The notes under the pieces: generated by a model
Seen by the model: only the letters and a program-made list of their open reading frames with translations
Told to the model about the DNA's origin: nothing
Databases searched by the model: none
NCBI RefSeq assembly: GCF_000770925.1
Contig: NZ_JDTK01000009.1
Location: 1 to 64,000 of the forward strand
DNA from: Bifidobacterium ruminantium DSM 6489
Lineage (GTDB): Bacteria; Actinomycetota; Actinomycetes; Actinomycetales; Bifidobacteriaceae
Direction: 5' to 3'
DNA: 64,000 bases
Shown: piece by piece, positions 59,058 to 64,000 of the stretch
Layout of the letters: every line of letters starts with the position of its first letter
How positions within the stretch are numbered: the first letter of the stretch is position 1
Made by a program: the position numbers and the translations under genes

Positions 59058-60422
59058 ATGTCACTTGGTTTGAACATCCTCCTGATTTTCGTATTCCTGC
59101 TGCTCGGCTCCGTGTTCGCCGGAACCGAGCTGGCGCTGGTCAGCCTGCGCGGATCGCAGATCGACCAGATGGAGCAGGAGGATGCCCGCGGCAAACGCGT
59201 GGCGCAGATCGCCCGCGACCCGAACACCTTCCTGTCCACCGTGCAAATCGGAGTGACGCTGTCCGGCTTCCTGTCTGCATCATTCGGCGAATCGTCGATC
59301 GCACCGTACGTCGTGCCGGTCGTCGAAAGTTGGGGGGTACCGCGTTCCGTGGCCGCCCCGCTGACCACCATCGCGCTGACACTGATCATCTCGTATTGCT
59401 CGATCGTCATTTCCGAACTTGTGCCGAAGCGCATCGCCATGCAGCGCAATGAGCAGATTGCGCGCGCCGTGGTGCCGGCCATCCACGTGTTCGCCAAGGT
59501 CTGCAAGCCGATCATCTGGCTGATTGGCAAGAACACCAACGGCATCGTGCGTCTGCTCGGCTTCGATCCGAACGAGACCGACAGCGAGGTGTCCGACGAT
59601 GAGCTGCGCGTGTTGGTCAGCACCAACACCAACCTGAGCAAGGACGAACGCACCATCCTCGACGATGTGTTCGACGCGTCCGAGACCATCGTGGCGGAGG
59701 TCATGCGTCCGCGTGCCGACGTCGCGTTCCTGGACGGCTCCATGCCGCTCGCGGAGGCCGCCGAGTACGTACGCGAAATGCCGTATTCCCGCTACCCCGT
59801 CACCGGCAAGGATTTCGATGACGTGCTTGGTTTCGTGCATGTGCGCGACCTGCTCGACATCCGCGATCCGAAGGCGAAAACCGTCGCCGACGTGACACGT
59901 GAGGGCATCTCCCTGCCGGGCACGTCCAAGCTGCTGCCGAGCCTCGAACTGCTGCGCAAGCGCGGCATCCATCTGGCTGTGGTCATCGACGAATACGGCG
60001 GCACTGACGGTATCGTCACATTGGAGGATATGACCGAGGAATTGGTCGGCGATATCCGCGACGAATACGACCTGCCGGAGGAGAAGGGCGGCGAACGCAC
60101 CGAACGCACCGCTTTCGTGAACGGTGTGGCCACCATCGAAGGCGGCATGACGATTGAGGATTTCGCGGATTTGACGGGCATCGAATTGGAGGACGGCCCG
60201 TATGAGACCGTCGCCGGCTATTTTTTGGCGCACACCGGCAAGATGGGCGAGGTCGGCGACGTGCTGCCGTCCGATGACGGCTACGACATGATTGTCACCA
60301 AAGTGGATGGCCGCCGCATCGAGACGGTGGAGGTGCGTAGGCACCAGTCCGGCGATGCCGGCCAATCCGATGAGGCCAACGAGTCCGGAGAAACCTCCCC
60401 TACAGCACCACGTGCCGATTGA
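59058..60422 (+). CDS. CNNM/CorC-HlyC family membrane protein with CBS domains
   Basis: The 454-residue protein has an N-terminal CNNM domain with three to four membrane segments (ILLIFVFLLLGSVFAGTELALVSLRGSQ), two CBS domains (VMRPRADVAFLDGSMPL...; VVIDEYGGTDGIVTLEDMTEELVGDI) and a CorC_HlyC transporter-associated C-terminus. The family is linked to Mg2+/Co2+ efflux. Its last 23 bp overlap the convergent YgjP-like gene. Confidence 0.9.
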   Translation: MSLGLNILLIFVFLLLGSVFAGTELALVSLRGSQIDQMEQEDARGKRVAQIARDPNTFLSTVQIGVTLSGFLSASFGESSIAPYVVPVVESWGVPRSVAAPLTTIALTLIISYCSIVISELVPKRIAMQRNEQIARAVVPAIHVFAKVCKPIIWLIGKNTNGIVRLLGFDPNETDSEVSDDELRVLVSTNTNLSKDERTILDDVFDASETIVAEVMRPRADVAFLDGSMPLAEAAEYVREMPYSRYPVTGKDFDDVLGFVHVRDLLDIRDPKAKTVADVTREGISLPGTSKLLPSLELLRKRGIHLAVVIDEYGGTDGIVTLEDMTEELVGDIRDEYDLPEEKGGERTERTAFVNGVATIEGGMTIEDFADLTGIELEDGPYETVAGYFLAHTGKMGEVGDVLPSDDGYDMIVTKVDGRRIETVEVRRHQSGDAGQSDEANESGETSPTAPRAD

Positions 60423-61188
60423 TCTCCCGACGCAACTGCCTCCATTGCGGCAGATAGGCGCTCATACGCCTCTGGAAGCCCTCTCCGTGCCCGTTCTCCC
60501 ACAGGTGGGTCATCTCATGCACGAGCACGTATTCAAGGAATCTGGGGGCCATTAAACCAAGCTGCAGGTTGAGTCTGATCCGTCCGGTCCGCGGCGTGCA
60601 CGATCCCCAGCGCGACGTCATGACGCGCAGCGTGATATGCGTCGGACCGCGGCCAATGATCGGCTGCCATTTTTCAAGCAGGGCCGGCAATTGCGATTCG
60701 ATGCTGCGTCTCGCCCGCGCCTTGTTCTCATCCGTCCAGACGAATGTATGCGAATACGCGTGCGGATCGTCGGACGGGCCGTGGGAGCCCGAATCGCCCG
60801 TTCCTGCCATTCCGGTGCCAATGGAATCGTTCATGCGCCGGAAGCCGCCTTCCGACGCGTTCTGCGCCGCGATCTGCGCATCCCTGGCCTGTAGCATGGT
60901 GCGTCTCGCCCGCTCGATCCACGGCTTGCGTTCCGCCACGAATCGCTCGACGGCGCCCGCCGCCATCCGCTGCGGCGCGGAAACGACGATATCCGCGTTC
61001 GGCGGCTTGATACGTAGATACATGTTTTTGATGGGCTTTCTTACGATGGTCACACGCATTCCGGCGATGTCCGTGGTCGTTGTAGAGATCACGCGATTGC
61101 GGCTGTTTCCGCGATAGCCAGCTCCCCTGCCGTTGCGTCCGCTCGTTATTCCGCCGCTGCCGCGTTGTCCGTTCGTCATGCCTCGCAT
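60400..61188 (-). CDS. YgjP/SprT-like metallopeptidase (DUF45)
   Basis: The 262-residue protein has zinc motif HEMTHLWENGHGEGF (HExxH plus a downstream His) and the family's R-W-GSCTPRTGRIRLNLQLGLMAPRFLEYVLVHE pattern. Substrates are unknown. A basic Gly/Arg-rich N-terminus and a Ser/Gly-rich internal stretch (RRMNDSIGTGMAGTGDSGSHGPSDD) are unusual. ATG at 61179 is an alternative start. Confidence 0.88.
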   Translation of the reverse strand: MRGMTNGQRGSGGITSGRNGRGAGYRGNSRNRVISTTTTDIAGMRVTIVRKPIKNMYLRIKPPNADIVVSAPQRMAAGAVERFVAERKPWIERARRTMLQARDAQIAAQNASEGGFRRMNDSIGTGMAGTGDSGSHGPSDDPHAYSHTFVWTDENKARARRSIESQLPALLEKWQPIIGRGPTHITLRVMTSRWGSCTPRTGRIRLNLQLGLMAPRFLEYVLVHEMTHLWENGHGEGFQRRMSAYLPQWRQLRREINRHVVL

Positions 61189-61280
61189 TATGTCACGACA
61201 CGCCGAAAAACGAGCGACATTTGACTTTCCATGTAATTCAAGTATTATTTCAATTCGTTGTGTTCAAGACGCAGCAAGTT

Positions 61281-61354
61281 GGGCCCGTAGCTCAGGTGGT
61301 TAGAGCGCATCCCTGATAAGGATGAGGTCGGAGGTTCAAGTCCTCCCGGGCCCA
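61281..61354 (+). tRNA. tRNA-Ile (anticodon GAT)
   Basis: Acceptor GGGCCCG/CGGGCCC, anticodon loop CTGATAA with GAT, T-arm GAGGTTCAAGTCCTC. CCA is not encoded. Confidence 0.95.
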
Positions 61355-61396
61355 CGTAGATGGTAAGGAAGCGGCGAAGCCGCTTTTTTCACCTAT

Positions 61397-61469
61397 GGGG
61401 CTATAGCGCAGCTGGTAGCGCATCTGCTTTGCAAGCAGAGGGTCGCCGGTTCGAACCCGGCTAGCTCCA
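61397..61469 (+). tRNA. tRNA-Ala (anticodon TGC)
   Basis: Acceptor GGGGCTA/TAGCTCC, anticodon stem-loop TCTGC-TTTGCAA-GCAGA. Confidence 0.95.
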
Positions 61470-61470
61470 C

Positions 61471-61543
61471 GGGGCTATGGCGCAGCTGGTAGCGCATCTC
61501 CATGGCATGGAGAGGGTCAGGGGTTCGAATCCCCTTAGCTCCA
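61471..61543 (+). tRNA. tRNA-Ala (anticodon GGC)
   Basis: Acceptor GGGGCTA/TAGCTCC, anticodon stem-loop TCTCC-ATGGCAT-GGAGA. It starts one base after the previous tRNA ends, so they must be co-processed. Confidence 0.93.
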
Positions 61544-61549
61544 CAGACA

Positions 61550-61580
61550 AAGGCTTCCGATGATTCGGAAGCCTTTTTTC
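61550..61580 (+). terminator. Terminator of the tRNA cluster
   Basis: AAGGCTTCCGA-TGA-TTCGGAAGCCTT followed by TTTT. Confidence 0.9.
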
Positions 61581-61690
61581 ATACCTGTCGGCAAGAGCCG
61601 GCGGAATCGGTGCAATCAGCGCAATCAGCCGAGCCGGCAGGGGAGAGGCGCCCGCTCAGTCGCGCGCGCCCGTTCGGACTTTCCGATTTT

Positions 61691-62137
61691 CTAGGCGTTC
61701 TGAGCGTTCTGCTTGGCAAGCTCGTCCCTGATCTGCTGCAGCAACAGAACGGTCTGTTCCTCGGCAGTGGGCTCCGCCGAAGCGGCCTCCTCATCGGCCT
61801 TCTTCTGCTCGGCAAGCTTGGTCTTGGCAAGCAGCGCCTCGGTCATGTCGCGGAATTTGTTGATCGGCACCAGAATGCAGAAATAGACGGCGACGGCGAT
61901 GATGAGGAAATTCAGAATAGCGCCCAGCACTGCGCCGAACGAAACGGTCGCGCCGTTGAATGTGATCGCCAGCAGACCATCCATGTTCGGCTTGCCGAAG
62001 ATCATGGCGATGAACGGATTGATGACGCTGTTGACGATCGCGTTGACCACGGTGGTGACGGCACCGCCCATGACGACACCGACGGCCATGTCGATCATAT
62101 TGCCGCGTGCGATGAATTTCTTGAATCCTTCGAACAT
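61691..62137 (-). CDS. mscL: Large-conductance mechanosensitive channel
   Basis: The 148-residue protein has the MscL N-terminal helix (MFEGFKKFIARGNMIDMAVGVVMGGAVTTVVNAIVNSVINPF), a periplasmic loop, TM2 (NFLIIAVAVYFCILVPINKF) and a coiled C-terminal helix with Ala/Glu-rich insertion (DEEAASAEPTAEEQTVLLLQQIRDEL). It releases osmolytes on hypo-osmotic shock. Confidence 0.96.
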   Translation of the reverse strand: MFEGFKKFIARGNMIDMAVGVVMGGAVTTVVNAIVNSVINPFIAMIFGKPNMDGLLAITFNGATVSFGAVLGAILNFLIIAVAVYFCILVPINKFRDMTEALLAKTKLAEQKKADEEAASAEPTAEEQTVLLLQQIRDELAKQNAQNA

Positions 62138-62299
62138 TTTTGCTCCTGTTCTGCATTCGCGATTCCGTGAATCGCGTCAATGGACAAATCTCTCTTTGGA
62201 CGTGTCTCTCTTGCATGCCCGAATCCATTCTATATCCGCACGCTCCAGCCAAATCCTGAGCAATATCTTGTGTGTCCCTCTACCATGCACATAGAATGA

Positions 62300-63688
<1,389 letters not shown>

Positions 63689-63721
63689 TCGCAATGATCC
63701 GCTGAACGTCGTTTCGGCTTT

Positions 63722-63792
63722 CCAAGCCGGTTCGCATCGATTCGAGCATTTCGGAGTATTCCGATATTCGATTGATGCGGACCGGCTTTTTA
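63722..63792 (+). terminator. Terminator of gdhA
   Basis: AAGCCGGTTCGCATCGAT... pairs imperfectly with ...GATGCGGACCGGCTT, then TTT. Confidence 0.8.
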
Positions 63793-63835
63793 CTGCCCAC
63801 ATATCCGGCTTGCACATCTGCCCGCGCATACAAAA

Positions 63836-63870
63836 AACGGCCCGCACCATACCGGTACGGGCCGTTTACG
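63836..63870. terminator. Terminator facing the DUF3566 gene
   Basis: AAACGGCCCG pairs with CGGGCCGTTT around CACCATACCGGTA; serves the minus-strand gene to its right. Confidence 0.8.
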
Positions 63871-63897
63871 TAGCAGATCTCAGTAGATCCGTCCGAA

Positions 63898-64000
63898 TCA
63901 GTCGTCGCCGAGCGTCACATGCACGCCGCCGACCAACGTGCTCACCACGTTGTACAGCAACGTCACGATGACCACCAGCAGGGTGATCAGCACCACTTCG
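63898..64000 (-). CDS. DUF3566 membrane protein, C-terminal part (cut by the window edge)
   Basis: The last 33 codons give a membrane helix VVLITLLVVIVTLLYNVVSTLVGGVHVTLGDD and stop, the typical ending of DUF3566 proteins encoded beside gyrA in actinobacteria. This places gyrA, gyrB and dnaA probably just right of the window. Confidence 0.8.
   Translation of the reverse strand, partial: EVVLITLLVVIVTLLYNVVSTLVGGVHVTLGDD

Overview
The window looks like chromosomal DNA of a Bifidobacterium of the catenulatum/kashiwanohense type. The supporting signs are moderately high GC, actinobacterial-only families (CrgA, DUF881, DUF3073, DUF3566, FhaA/FhaB, PknA/PknB with PASTA domains, class E-like sortase) and a taurine:2-oxoglutarate aminotransferase gene set of the kind described from B. 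kashiwanohense. The right edge holds the end of a DUF3566 gene, which in actinobacteria normally sits beside gyrA, so the window lies near the dnaA-gyrBA region.

Layout. (1) 1-240: an array of 24-bp palindromes at an exact 51-bp period. (2) 290-1423: an NAD(P)-binding protein divergent from an HxlR regulator. (3) 1507-8709: a tRNA-Leu(CAG) gene carrying an integrated, decayed mobilizable element bounded by repeats of the tRNA 3' end. It holds a RepA-like/integrase chimeric pseudogene, a toxin-antitoxin-like pair, a microcin-C-like locus (candidate precursor start, MccB/ThiF-type adenylating enzyme, MFS exporter), an oriT-like segment, MobC and a MOB_P relaxase. (4) 9135-17840: a small heat-shock protein, then a taurine nitrogen-assimilation island (TauE/SafE exporter, PucR-type regulator, aminotransferase, sulfoacetaldehyde reductase, taurine ABC transporter) with three more 51-bp-period palindrome arrays before, within and after it. 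(5) 18027-25056: EamA transporter, lipase-like hydrolase, a two-component system preceded by a previously unlisted 56-residue signal-peptide-like ORF, and an S9 peptidase. (6) 25256-34099: the polar operon fhaA-fhaB-pstP-rodA/ftsW-pbpA-pknA-pknB for cell-wall growth and Ser/Thr phosphosignalling. (7) 34354-40517: glutamine amidotransferase, sortase, DUF881, CrgA, a THUMP-like methyltransferase, a dense DnaA-box cluster, rhomboid protease and a small membrane protein. (8) 40975-52696: glycogen phosphorylase, SCP-like protein, DUF3073, trpS, a fold-back repeat, putP, threE-type exporter and ppc. (9) 52805-54390: a frameshifted DUF4143 ATPase followed by a 71-bp duplicate of the ppc 3' region. 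(10) 54493-64000: zinc-ribbon membrane protein, carbonic anhydrase, FHA-ABC fusion transporter, CNNM/CBS protein, YgjP-like metalloprotease, three tRNAs, mscL, gdhA and the partial DUF3566 gene.

How the genes fit together. The taurine genes would import taurine, move its amino group to 2-oxoglutarate, reduce sulfoacetaldehyde to isethionate and export it; gdhA and the TCA-linked ppc belong to the same nitrogen/carbon economy. The element at tRNA-Leu is the main accessory region: its mcc-like locus suggests a peptide-nucleotide antibiotic not, as far as I know, described for bifidobacteria. The strongest unexplained signals are the mcc-like locus (with an apparently lost stop codon after a heptapeptide), the four regular palindrome arrays, the small peptide ahead of the two-component system, and the DnaA-box cluster far from where dnaA should be. 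Function calls rest on reading motifs by eye; no database search was run.
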